Below, piece by piece: positions 42,130 through 51,752 of a stretch of 64,000 bases of DNA. The translations under genes and the position numbers were made by a program. Source of the DNA: Adiantum capillus-veneris. Taxonomy: Eukaryota; Streptophyta; Polypodiopsida; Polypodiales; Pteridaceae. How positions within the stretch are numbered: position 1 is the first letter of the stretch; each line of letters opens with the position of its first letter. A model generated the notes under the pieces. That model saw only the letters and a program-made list of their open reading frames with translations, was not told the DNA's origin and searched no databases. Where the stretch lies: contig CM043958.1 of NCBI GenBank assembly GCA_014529385.2, forward strand, positions 80,694,025 through 80,758,024, written 5' to 3'.

Positions 42130-45100
42130 TGGATACCCATGGAATGCGGGGGTTGGCATTGATGAACTAACAAGCAAAGCCGATGTTGTACTTCTTGTTG
42201 AAACTTGGGAGCATGATACACAAAGGATTAACGACTTGGAGGATTACAATGTACATTCATTGATGTGGTCAAAGAATCTCAAGCAACGAAGAGGACAAGG
42301 AGGGTTAGCATGTATGGTTAAGAAAGGATTGGAAGATTTTGTATCAATTGTGAAAGATGACAAGTACAAACGTTATGTATGGTTGAAAATTATGACACCA
42401 AAAAGAGCACCCATTTTTGTAGCCGGTTGCTACATTCCTCATCATGATTCTCCCTTTTATGCTTACATGGATAGAGATCAACCATTTTCTGATTTGGAAG
42501 AGGACATTGCTTATTTCAAAGGTGAAGGTGATGTTATTGTATTTGGGGATATGAATGCTCGTACAAAAACATTGCAACATGATACTCAACAATTTGATAT
42601 GCCATACATTTCAAGGGAGTTGGAGGAAGTTCACTTGTATGATCGTACTTCAATGGATGAGAAAGAGCCAGATCACTATGGAAAGTTACTTTTACACATG
42701 TGTAATAGCACCGGTATGCTCATTGCCAATGGTGTATCTTTGTGGAGTGGAACCAATGGATTTACATGTAGAAGACATAATGGGGATAGTGTGATTGACT
42801 ATATGCTACTCTCTGAAGCCATCATGTATCGCATAAAGAGTTTTATGTTTGGTCAATGGACCCCGGAGTCCGACCATCGCACCTTATGTATTGACCTTTC
42901 ATGTGGAGAAGCAACTAAGCATGATAATCTCAGCCAAAGGAAAGAGAAGTTATCACTATGTATGGATTTCAAACGGGCACCAATGTACATTGAAATGGTT
43001 GAGCAAAAATTATGGATGACAAAGCTTCAATGTGATGCACCATTGGAAACTAAATGGGAAGCTTTCAAGAAAGCTATTTGTTCTTGTGCGGAAGAATGCT
43101 TTGCCATAAAGCATCTCCATGGTATCAACAAAGATAGATCACGCAAAAGGTGGTTTGATAAAGAATGTCAAGATGCTCGAAAGTCCTTGATAAAGCTTGA
43201 TGCAACTATGGACAAAGACAACTATCAAAGTCATTTGCATACATACAAGGCATTGATTCAAAAGAAGAGAAGAAGATGGGAAGTAAAGCAACAAGAATTT
43301 CAAGTCCAAGAAAAGGCACATGCATGTGGAAGATTTTGGAGAAACTTGAGAGGCAAGCGGGTTGAGAATTTTGGTAACTTGAGTCTAGTGGATATGTACA
43401 CACATTGTAGGCAATTATATGAGCAAGAAAATACTGAAAAAATGCCATTTTATGGTTCACTCCCATGTATGCCGTCTTTTTTTACTATTGAGGATGTATG
43501 CGGTGGGCTTGAAAAGTTGGCCACTCGCAAAGCGGGAGATCTTCAAGGTATCAAGCCGGAGATGATCAAATGGACGGGAGATTTTACCCATGAGTGGATG
43601 TGTGATATGTTCAACCTTGCACTTCAACATGGTATGCCTTATGATTGGAGTAATAATTGGGTTAAGCCTTTGCATAAAGGAGGGGATGTAAAGAATGTAA
43701 GCAACTACCGGACTATAATGATTGGGTCTCTTATGGCAAAGTTGTTTGGGTGCATAATGGAGATGAAATTGAGTGATTGGGCTGAAGAGAATGACAAGCG
43801 TGCAAAGGGACAAGCGGGTTTTCGTCGATGCCATAGCACCATTGATCATCTTGTCACTCTTCGTGTTCTCATGGAGGAAAGTCGGTTGAAAGGCAAGCGA
43901 TTGTATTGTTGTTTTGTGGACTTTAAGAAAGCCTTTGATATGATTCCACGTAACAATTTGTGGAGAAGGATGGAAGAACTCGAAGTGCCAAGTGAGTTTA
44001 TGCTTGCGGTTTCTCGAATCTATGAGAAGGTGATTTGTCAATTGCGCATGGGAAGAGAAATTTCAGAAATTTTTGTAAGCACTATTGGGGTTAAACAAGG
44101 ATGTCCATTGTCACCAACTCTCTTTGGTCTATGCATCGATCAATTGGAACAAATAGTACTTGACTTTATGCAAGAAGAAGGCATTGAAGAGGTCACTATT
44201 TGCAATGCGGTAATCATGCTTTTGTTGTATGCGGATGATGTAGTGCTTCTAGCACACACTTTAGAAGATGCACAAAAGCTTATGGTTGTCCTTGAGAACT
44301 TTTGCTTGCATAGTGGGCTAATTGTAAATGAATCCAAAACAAAGGTTATGCTTGTGAAAACCAACCATAAGGAGAAGCCATGCATTGTGTACAACAAGGA
44401 GACACTTGAAGTTGTTGAGAGCTTTAAGTACCTTGGCCTTGAGGTTCCATCCAATCACAAGTGGCATGAATGTGCTATGCGTCGTTTGGAAGCGGGAAAG
44501 AGAGCATATTATGCATTTGAGAACATGTGTAATGCGGGAAACATCAAGTGTTGGGTTCTCAAGAAGTATCTTTTTGATGCATTGGTGACACCGGTTCTTC
44601 TTTATGGAGTTGAAGTGTGGGGCGGGAGCATCTCAAAGTCTACTTGGAAAGAGTTTGAGAATGTCCAAAAGCGTTTTCTTACAAACTTTCTCCAAGTTAA
44701 GACACAAACACCATATATGCTCCTACTTCTTGAGTCGGGATCTCTTCCAATTGAGGTTATGGGCATGGAAAGGGTTGTGGAGTACATGATAAAGATGCGT
44801 CAAAACCCCTCACATCGACTTCCTACAATTGCATGGGAAGCAAGCAAAAAAGTTCAAAAGACGCATAAAAGCAAGATCTTGAGCACGGGATGGATGCAAG
44901 ACATAAAGAAGTGGTTTGGGAGATGGGATGCATTACACTTGCTACATGATGCTTCAATTGACTCTCAAGTGAATGAAGCTTTTCTACAACGCCAATGTAT
45001 TACAGCTTGGGAGAAATCCGGTGGGTCACGCTTCATACATTACACCACCTATATTGCCCCCAACTACAAAACCATGTTCTTCGCTGAGAGAGGAAACCGT

Positions 45101-45472
45101 ACTCACACTTACATGCTTGAGCCTATTCCCTTGTCCGCGATACGCACTATCGCAGCAATTCGGCTTAGCTCCCATTTCCTTCGATGCGAGATAGGGCGTT
45201 GGGGCAATGGAGAAGAGTCAAGTCGATTGTGCACATTATGCTCATTGCAAGTTCGAGAGTCTGAGTACCACACACTACTAGAGTGCTCAGCTTTTGATCA
45301 CATCCGAACTTGCTTCTCTCACATTTTCAGCCATAACTTAGACCTACACACTTTCCTCTCCCAGCCAAAGTGTGGGCTCTCCATTGCGACTCTCATCACT
45401 ACAATTTTGGAGCATCGAGAGTCACTCATCAACCATACACATACTACATCACATGTAACTTTGGTCCCATAG
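42080..45472 (+). CDS. LINE ORF2: APE endonuclease and reverse transcriptase
   Basis: 1,130 codons counted from GTG 42080; no ATG precedes residue 62. APE endonuclease motifs: FWNCNG (residues 13-18), ETWE (41-44), FGDMNAR (about 155-161) and SDHRTL (about 264). RT motifs: GIKPEM, YRTIMIGSLMAKLF, FVDFKKAFDMIP, GVKQGCPLSP and the catalytic YADDVVLLA near residue 717. A C-terminal CX2CX9HX4C zinc motif lies near 1050. No RNase H is seen. The enzyme nicks target DNA and copies the element RNA there. All key residues appear intact. Confidence 0.92.
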   Translation: MTYETELQLKICFWNCNGYPWNAGVGIDELTSKADVVLLVETWEHDTQRINDLEDYNVHSLMWSKNLKQRRGQGGLACMVKKGLEDFVSIVKDDKYKRYVWLKIMTPKRAPIFVAGCYIPHHDSPFYAYMDRDQPFSDLEEDIAYFKGEGDVIVFGDMNARTKTLQHDTQQFDMPYISRELEEVHLYDRTSMDEKEPDHYGKLLLHMCNSTGMLIANGVSLWSGTNGFTCRRHNGDSVIDYMLLSEAIMYRIKSFMFGQWTPESDHRTLCIDLSCGEATKHDNLSQRKEKLSLCMDFKRAPMYIEMVEQKLWMTKLQCDAPLETKWEAFKKAICSCAEECFAIKHLHGINKDRSRKRWFDKECQDARKSLIKLDATMDKDNYQSHLHTYKALIQKKRRRWEVKQQEFQVQEKAHACGRFWRNLRGKRVENFGNLSLVDMYTHCRQLYEQENTEKMPFYGSLPCMPSFFTIEDVCGGLEKLATRKAGDLQGIKPEMIKWTGDFTHEWMCDMFNLALQHGMPYDWSNNWVKPLHKGGDVKNVSNYRTIMIGSLMAKLFGCIMEMKLSDWAEENDKRAKGQAGFRRCHSTIDHLVTLRVLMEESRLKGKRLYCCFVDFKKAFDMIPRNNLWRRMEELEVPSEFMLAVSRIYEKVICQLRMGREISEIFVSTIGVKQGCPLSPTLFGLCIDQLEQIVLDFMQEEGIEEVTICNAVIMLLLYADDVVLLAHTLEDAQKLMVVLENFCLHSGLIVNESKTKVMLVKTNHKEKPCIVYNKETLEVVESFKYLGLEVPSNHKWHECAMRRLEAGKRAYYAFENMCNAGNIKCWVLKKYLFDALVTPVLLYGVEVWGGSISKSTWKEFENVQKRFLTNFLQVKTQTPYMLLLLESGSLPIEVMGMERVVEYMIKMRQNPSHRLPTIAWEASKKVQKTHKSKILSTGWMQDIKKWFGRWDALHLLHDASIDSQVNEAFLQRQCITAWEKSGGSRFIHYTTYIAPNYKTMFFAERGNRTHTYMLEPIPLSAIRTIAAIRLSSHFLRCEIGRWGNGEESSRLCTLCSLQVRESEYHTLLECSAFDHIRTCFSHIFSHNLDLHTFLSQPKCGLSIATLITTILEHRESLINHTHTTSHVTLVP

Positions 45473-45504
45473 GTCATATTTGACCTCCGAGGACGATAAT
45501 AAAA

Positions 45505-45508
<4 letters not shown>

Positions 45509-45556
<48 letters not shown>
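45509..45556. repeat. (TC)n tract at 3' edge of LINE
   Basis: 48 bases of TC beginning right after AAAATCTA, followed by ACGCTTACACACACAC. Either a LINE tail or half of a split target tract. Confidence 0.9.
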
Positions 45557-45558
<2 letters not shown>

Positions 45559-45669
45559 GCTTACACACACACACACATCCACACACATCAGAGCTAGACA
45601 AATGCAAGAGCTACTAACATGTGTTAGATAGCTCTTGAAATTCTACTCCACTTTAATCTTACCGTTTCA

Positions 45670-45701
<32 letters not shown>

Positions 45702-45928
45702 ATGCAAAAAAAGGGATACCACAAAGCCAAGGGTCATGACCCTGGACCGTGCGATCACTAGTGGCACCATTGCGACCTCTCTCTTGCTCCTCTCCTTACA
45801 CATCCCAGTGGAAAGTTGGGTTGGACAAGTGAATGCTTCAATGTGCGGTTGTTCAGTTCCCTCTTTCAGCATCTCTCCGGTTTCTACTCTTGCCTTTTCA
45901 GCTCCCATGCTCCAATTTTTGTAACCAG
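45557..45928. other. Spacer between LINE and copia C2
   Basis: Holds a short (CA)n, another (TC)n tract at 45671-45702, and a small plus-strand frame (45736-45924) with a hydrophobic start but no recognisable family. The 113-codon minus frame overlaps the TC tract and is probably spurious. Confidence 0.5.
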
Positions 45929-46120
45929 TGTGAGGTGGAGCGAATGCATGCGAGGGCGAGTGCAATAGTGCACTATGCAGGAGAGTGTATGCTCTGTGTG
46001 GGTGGATCTATAATGCATAATACACCACTACTCCTTATTGATTTATGTATTAAAGAATAAGGTTAGTGTACAGAGATGGGTGGCGCACGGCACCCGACCA
46101 ATATGGCATTCGCCCTTATA
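45929..46120 (-). repeat. C2 3' LTR (minus orientation)
   Basis: Shares TGTGAGGNNGAGC, the CACTACTCCTTATTG block and TGTATTAAAGA with 49797-49890. The last 55 bases (from GGTTAGTGTACA) recur as a fragment at 58252-58312. The purine tract CACTCGA-side complement AGTGGGAGAT adjoins it. Confidence 0.65.
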
Positions 46121-46225
46121 ATCTCCCACTCGAAGGCCATGTGGCCCAAGTGACCTATATTAGAATAAACATGTACAAATGTGAAGCACCATGAGGCTAC
46201 ACCCTATGCCCAAACCGCTTTGTGG

Positions 46226-47581
46226 CTAAGCTCTTTGTAAGAGTATCTGCAGGTTGTCATCCATGTAAACTTTGGCTAACTCAATGCGTTCGCTAGCCAA
46301 AATATCCCGTATCACATGATACCTGACCTCGATGTGTTTTGACTTAGAATGAAACATGGGGTTCTTTGCTAACACAATTGCACTCTGGCTTTCACAATGT
46401 AGCACTAGAGTCTGGTGTATACCAAGGTCTCCCACTAGACGAGATAATCATACAACTTCCTTGCCAACACTAGAAACTGCAACATACTTAGCCTCACTGG
46501 TGGAAGACGAAGTGCAATTTTGGAGACATGACTCTCTCCAAGAAACTGTCGCTCTAGAAAATAAGAAAATGTAGCCATATGTGGATCATTGTATCCAACT
46601 ATGAACACATCACTATTCCCAAAGTGTAAGCAGTTGCTTCCTAAACCCTTGATGTATTTGAAAATATGTTTCAATGATTTCTACCCAAATTTTCCATATA
46701 ATTGCTAACCACTCCCACTGCAAATGCAATATCTGGTTGCGTGCTAACCATGGCAAACATGAGATTTCCAACTGCCAAAGAATATGGCACCTTTTTCATT
46801 TGTGTCTTTTCAAAATCCGACTTGGGGCATTCATTCTTGCTAAGTTTTACATATGCATCCATTGGGGTATGCAATGCTTTCCCCCCTTGCATGTTAAAAC
46901 ATTGCAAGGGGGGAAGATCTTGTGAATATACATACTCTTCTTGTGATAGTGCAAGTATTCCGCGCTTACAATCTCTCTTGATACACATAACAAGAAAATG
47001 ATGTGCATCACTCATCCTTCATGAAAACTGATTGCTTAAGGTATCCTTGAGAAGTGCAATCTCATCCTTGGATTTCCCGGCTATAAGCATATCATCCACG
47101 TACAAGATCAGAATGATGAGGGAACCATCGTTAAACCTCCTTGTGTATAAGTAGCAATCCTCTTGGCTCCTTACATAACCTTGGGATTGAATGTAATTAT
47201 CAAACTTGATGTACCATTGCCTTGAACCTTGCTTTAGACCATACAAAGATTTCTTGAGTCTACACACCAGTTGTGTCCTTGTTGGCTTCTTAGGTTTGAT
47301 CTTAAACCTTTTGGTTGCTTCATGTAGACATCTTCTTCAAGATCCCCATGAGAAATGCCGTCTTCACATCCATTTGGACCAATTTCATGTCCTCAATGTC
47401 TACTAAACCAAGCACAAGACGTAGTGTAGTCATCTTGACTACTGGAGAAAGAATCTTGTTGAAATCTACGCCTTTCTTCTGCTTGAAACCTTTAGCAACC
47501 AATCTAGCCTTATACTCAGGGTCAAGATCTTCTATCGTGTCCTTCTTCTTGTACAACCATTTGCAAGGCAATGCCTATTAA
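46226..47581 (-). pseudogene. C2 reverse transcriptase and RNase H
   Basis: RT in pieces from 47571 down: WLYKKKDTIEDLDPEYKARLVAKGF, TLRLVLGLVDIEDMKLVQMDVKTAFL, LKKSLYGLKQGSRQWYIKFD and the catalytic LILYVDDMLIAG near 47080-47115. Then the connection domain (VPYSLAVGNLMFAMVSTQPDIAFAVG). RNase H fragments follow at 46226-46674 (VGYNDPHMATF, LHCESQSAIVLAKNPMFHSKSKHIE). Several frameshifts separate them. Confidence 0.88.
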
Positions 47582-47723
47582 CTCTCTCGTAACTCTGTCA
47601 ATTCCCAAGTTTCATTGTGGCTAGAATTGAGTTATTCTCAGATTGCATAGCTTGCTCCCACTTCACGCTATCTTCCATCTGAATAGCTTCTTTGTAAACA
47701 AGTGGGCTCATTGCAGTCAGTGA

Positions 47724-48790
47724 CTAACACATAGTCTGATCTTGGCTCAAAATGCAAGGAACATGAGATACACGTGTAGATCTCCTCACTGTCTGTCTGC
47801 TCAATTTTGCTCTCTCTAGAGCACTACTAGTGGTAGGAACATCATCAGTAGACTGAGTTGGTTTTCCTAAATTTGTGGAGGCTATATCCTCAAATATGAC
47901 TTTCCAATATTTGGCCTCTTTGACAGGTTTTCTATGCATTTCAGACTCATTGAATATCACTTGTGAGCTGCGAATAAACTTTCTAGATTTTGGGCGCCAG
48001 AGACGATATCCCATCTCTCCATCTGCACTATAACTAATGACGATGCACTTGTGTGACTTGGGATCTAGATTCTTGCAAAGTTCTTTGGGCATGTGTAAGA
48101 ATGCTTCACACCCAAACACACATAATCTATCATAAGTTGGCTTCTTTCCAGTGCACATCTCCAGAATCTTGAAATTCAATGGAGTACTAGCCAATCTATT
48201 GATGATATGTACCATTGTCATAACAGCCTCTCCCCAAAACTGAAGAGGTAAACTTTCCATAGATAACATGGGTGTGACTCTTTCTTGAATTGTGCAATTC
48301 ATACGCTCAGCAATGCCATTCTTAGCAGCTGTGTATAGCATAGTAAAATGTCACCAATCGTTTGCTACAGAAATTCTTGAACTCTATGGAGACATACTCT
48401 CCACCGTTGTCCGTTTGAAAACCTTTGAGCTTTCTACTAGATTGGTCTAAACCATGGCTAAGAATTTCTAGAATGTAACAAACACTTCGTCTTTCCCCTT
48501 CAAGAGGTAGATCCACACCTTTCGAGTAGAGTCATCTATGAAAATCAAGAAATATAGTGCTCCCCCTAGAGATGTGTGTGGCATAGGCCCACATATATTT
48601 CTATGAACCAAATCTAGAGGGTTTCCCAACTCTCGATGTAATGGTAAGGAAGTTTGCCTAGTTTGCTTGCCATAGATACAAGGCTTGCATAAATTGAACT
48701 CAAAATAGTTTAACACAAGTAAGTAGCCCAAACATTGAAGGACTTTCATTTCTGGCTCATATGGCCTTGTTGGGTATTCCACAACTTAGT
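47724..48790 (-). pseudogene. C2 integrase
   Basis: From 48782 down: a GAG-pre-integrase end (CKPCIYGKQTRQTSLPLH), then the core with GPMPHTSLGGALYFLIFIDD and the second Asp in FQTDNGGEYVSIEFKNFC. NGIAERMNCTIQERVTPML carries the Glu region. CVFGCEAFLHMPKEL and KCIVISYSADGEMGYRLW follow, typical of copia. Three frames are involved. Confidence 0.88.
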
Positions 48791-48799
48791 AGAAGGCTA

Positions 48800-49626
48800 C
48801 TCGACTACATATATAGAACTCTCTTTGACTGAAGAGACATACAAAGAGTACAATGATCCAATTTTGTGACCTTTTATGACAACCAAATTTGACTTATTCA
48901 CCATCTAAGAACCATTGCCAAAAGCAGTAGTATAGCCTAGAGCATCAAGTTGATCAACTGACACCAAAATCTTAATCACTTTAGGAACATGTCTGACTCC
49001 ACGAAGCATAAATTCAGTGCCATTCATTGTGCATAACTTGACATCTCCCATACCGCATATATCAAGCTAATAGGAATTTGCAAGCTTGATTGAACCATGC
49101 ATAGCAATATATGTGGAGAACCATTCCCTATGGGGAGTAACATGGAAACTGACACCTGAATGGACGATCCAATCTCATCAAGAGCCAATAATGCATCTAT
49201 ACTCAAATTGGAAGTGAAAACAAGAACATCTGCACGTCAAAAACAACTTCTAAAGGTGGAGATTCAACCACATTGATCTCCTCTATCCTTACACTGCTCT
49301 TTTGAGCGTGAGACTTCACAATAACTTTTCCCTTTTCACATTGCGTGACACTATTTCATTAAATGGACTTTCTTACTACAATGATAGTATTCTACATTTC
49401 TCAAATCATGGCCTCGACTCTTGCTACACTTTTGAAGATCCTTACAATCATGTGAACAACCGCGACTACGACTACGTTCACCTCTTTGTCTATGGTGATT
49501 ATGGACACTTGCCATATATGCATCTCCATGCCCACCACTATCTAGAGATTGACGTCCGATCTCCTCAGCCAGCAATGCACTGTTAATATCATTGAACTTT
49601 AGTTTACCGCCTGGTTGTTGTAGCAC
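48800..49626 (-). pseudogene. C2 Gag end and protease
   Basis: The Gag part (49351-49626) reads LQQPGGKLKFNDINSALLAEE and a knuckle-like CSKSRGHDLRNVEYYHCSKK. Near 49090-49170 the minus strand holds copia protease words (SFHVTPHREWFSTY in one frame, GVRHVPKV near 48990). Upstream Gag is deleted, so the remnant starts within about 170 bases of the primer site. Confidence 0.65.
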
Positions 49627-49699
49627 TAGTTGCAGAGAAATGCTCCAAGGACTTCCTTCTCTACAGAGTGTCGAGCCTTCACCATAAAACTCTAAAAAT

Positions 49700-49770
49700 A
49701 TTCAAGTGCTATAAGGATTTGAACCTTAGCTCAAACTGGTGCTTATGCATGCGCCACCGTTGGACCCAAG
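49700..49770 (-). ncRNA. tRNA-like / SINE-like Pol III promoter remnant
   Basis: The minus strand has a perfect B-box-type GGTTCAAATCC (49715-49725). An A-box-like TGGCGCATGC lies about 33 bases upstream (near 49746-49756), starting after GGGTCC (49762-49767). It lies between the C2 primer site and Gag remnant. It could be a tRNA-derived SINE fragment or chance. Confidence 0.35.
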
Positions 49771-49783
49771 AGAGCCACCATAG

Positions 49784-49795
49784 CTTTGATACCAC
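49784..49795 (-). promoter_or_regulatory. C2 primer binding site, initiator Met type
   Basis: The minus strand near here reads TGGTATCAAAGC, one base from the initiator-Met complement TGGTATCAGAGC, and lies about two bases from the LTR end. Confidence 0.8.
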
Positions 49796-49796
49796 T

Positions 49797-49930
49797 TGTG
49801 AGGCAGAGCAGATGTGTGCGAGTGTGCGACACGTTTGGAGGTATAGTGGATAATCACTACTCCTTATTGCTCTTTGTATTAAAGAGTACTAGTACACCAC
49901 CCGCCACCTTTGTTGGCGAAAATGGGCTGG
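49797..49930 (-). repeat. C2 5' LTR (minus orientation, truncated or rearranged)
   Basis: TGTGAGGCAGAGC start and CACTACTCCTTATTG block match 45929-46050. After AAAGAGTA the sequence no longer aligns, so the distal end is rearranged. Confidence 0.55.
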
Positions 49931-49939
49931 ATGCAAGCA

Positions 49940-50185
49940 TCAAAACATGATTCTTGTATGCCTGCCACCATTTGACCATCGTGGCATGCCCGCTCCAGGG
50001 TCCCTCCTATTTATGTTAGCCAACTCCATTCTCTCATCCTTCGGTGGTTTCTCATCATCCTCATTGAGAATGATCCTCCCATTGTCATCCAAAGCTGAGA
50101 CTTCTCTATTGTTGCATCTCTTCCCACCTTCTCTAGTGCAGAAATCCTTGCTCTCATTTATGTAAATTCTGCCTTTTTTGCTCAT
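49940..50185 (-). CDS. Hypothetical 81-codon ORF
   Basis: A clean minus-strand frame with ATG at 50183-50185, hydrophilic and mixed-charge (MSKKGRIYINESKDFC, ILNEDDEKPPKDERMELANI). No family is recognised and no transposon motif is visible. It lies between C2 and the (GT)n(GA)n tract. It may be a fragment of a host or Gag gene. Confidence 0.2.
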   Translation of the reverse strand: MSKKGRIYINESKDFCTREGGKRCNNREVSALDDNGRIILNEDDEKPPKDERMELANINRRDPGAGMPRWSNGGRHTRIMF

Positions 50186-50195
50186 GTGTGCCCTT

Positions 50196-50197
<2 letters not shown>

Positions 50198-50288
<91 letters not shown>
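50198..50288. repeat. (GT)n(GA)n compound microsatellite abutting T3
   Basis: About 60 bases of GT, then 30 of GA, run straight into GTTAACCC of the T3 LTR, replacing its first T. Confidence 0.9.
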
Positions 50289-50290
<2 letters not shown>

Positions 50291-50850
50291 AACCCTCACG
50301 CGCATTCCTATCACCTACAACGGCGCTGTATTATTTATTTGGTAGAGTCAGGTATCGGGCTTGTCGGTCCAATAGGAAAAGGGTAAGAGTGATCGCCGAT
50401 GAGAGGCGCACTCTAACTGGAACATTCAAGGGATTAGTTTGCTAAGCATGGGTGCCCAAGTGTGAATGGGACGAGCTCATATAAAAGTCAACTAAACCTA
50501 AAATTCACTTATTCTCTCATTTGTGCAATTGAAGAGTGCTCTTGCTCCATCTCCATCTTCTTCTTCTTCATCTCCATGTGTGTGTATGCGTGAGAGAGAG
50601 AGAGAGAGGGTGTGCGATCGAGCATTGCGGCGGCATGACAGCGGCGAGGAGGTTGAGGGCGACGTAGCGGCATCTCCCTCTTCTTCGCGGGGAGGAATCC
50701 TCCACGACAGCAAGCGGAGAGCGGTGAGTGACACACCATCGCCATCTTTGAGCTTACTAGTTTAGGCTTGTTATGTGCTTGGAGCCATTTGTGGCTCGCA
50801 CACAGTGTATCGCAAGTTCCTTGCATTGACACGTGTGACATACGCGCACA
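50288..50850 (+). repeat. T3 5' LTR
   Basis: TATA box at 50480. The (GT)n and (GA)n tracts are short (GA at about 50592-50608), GTGAGT at 50724. Ends GCGCACA. Confidence 0.85.
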
Positions 50851-50854
50851 GTTT

Positions 50855-50872
50855 TGGCATCGTTGCCGGGGA
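50855..50872 (+). promoter_or_regulatory. Primer binding site, tRNA-Asp type (T3)
   Basis: TGGCATCGTTGCCGGGGA matches the tRNA-Asp complement at 16 of 18 positions. The mismatches differ from those in T1, so the ancestral site was probably perfect. Confidence 0.85.
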
Positions 50873-51752
50873 ATGCCATACACTAAGCTTGAATGGCACT
50901 CTATGCTTCTTTTGTGGTGAAATTTCAATTTAGGAAAGGTAGGGAAGAAAGGTGTGTGTGTTGAGAAGAAGGATTTTGTGTTGCTACTGTGTATTTCTTT
51001 GTTAATGAAGTTTTGAAAGGTTACTGTGTTTTCTCTGTGCTAAGGTATTAGTATTAAGGTTGTTAGTTCTGTGTAATGTAAAGTACAGTAAGTAGGAAGT
51101 AGATCTGTGAGAGCTAATGAAGTGTGTTAGTGTGTAACAGTAGGTGTATTAGTTGTAAGTAGGAAGGTAGAGTGTGTGTGTGCTCGCGCGCAGGCCGCGG
51201 CGACCTTATCCCAAAAAAAAATTATTTTTAAATTTTTTTTTTAAAGGTAGGATCGGAATCGGGATTATCTCCCAGACCCAAGCCCAAGCTCACGCTCAGG
51301 CTTAGGCCTCAGTTGCCCTTTAAAATTACGTATTTTAGCTTCACACGTAGCTAAAAATCGACTTTTTTGAGGACCAACGGAGCTTCAGGTGATCGAACGT
51401 TGTGCTATAAAGCACACCGCAACTCTCTGAGTGATACGCTCGTTTTGAGCTATCACAAACTTTAATTAAAAAAACCGATCATTAAAAAACATAAAAAACG
51501 AGTGAAAACGGACGCCTAAAAAAGTAAGCGGTTAACCTTCGAAGTTATTTGCCGACGCTTGTAGGGTGCCAAAGGCACATGTATCTGTGCTCTAGTCGTG
51601 TGCTAGAGACGGAGCACCTAGAGAGAATTTCGACTTGCGCGAGTTCTCAATATCCACCTACCTTAGGTTTCAGGCCCTCAACGGGGACCTAAGGTAGTAC
51701 AAACCAAGACCCGAACATAGCGGCTAGTGACTCTTCCTCTGACTACGACATC
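50873..51752 (+). other. T3 untranslated leader with hairpins
   Basis: Colinear with the T1 and T2 leaders. Hairpin A at 51401-51416 (loop ATAA instead of GTAA) and hairpin B at 51431-51456 (GCTC/GAGC inner stem, loop GTTTT). Confidence 0.6.

Larger units (their letters stand above)
40895..45508 (+). mobile_element. Near-intact APE-type LINE flanked by (TC)n
   Basis: About 4.6 kb: a 228-base 5' untranslated region, ORF1 (41123-42073), ORF2 (42080-45472) in the same frame, and a 36-base 3' end AATAAAATCTA that passes into (TC)n. There is no poly(A) tail. Both frames are fully open, unlike every other element here, so this is probably the youngest insertion. The lack of LTRs and the endonuclease-RT order place it among L1-like/APE-type non-LTR retrotransposons; the exact clade needs a phylogeny. 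Confidence 0.9.
45929..49930 (-). mobile_element. C2: decayed minus-strand Ty1/copia element
   Basis: On the minus strand: LTR, an initiator-Met primer site at 49784-49795, Gag remnant, protease, integrase, RT, RNase H, a purine tract (46120-46130) and the 3' LTR. Integrase before RT is the copia order. LTR-like sequences start TGTGAGG at both 45929 and 49797. Frameshifts and stops occur throughout, and most of Gag is gone. Confidence 0.85.

Noticed and set aside
43457-44041. 194-codon minus-strand frame within the LINE
   Set aside because: Antisense shadow of the RT region of ORF2, which is clearly the coding strand.
45319-45588. Minus-strand frame overlapping the LINE 3' end
   Set aside because: Translation of the TC tract and the antisense of ORF2.
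49302-49586. 94-codon plus-strand frame
   Set aside because: Antisense of the C2 Gag remnant.
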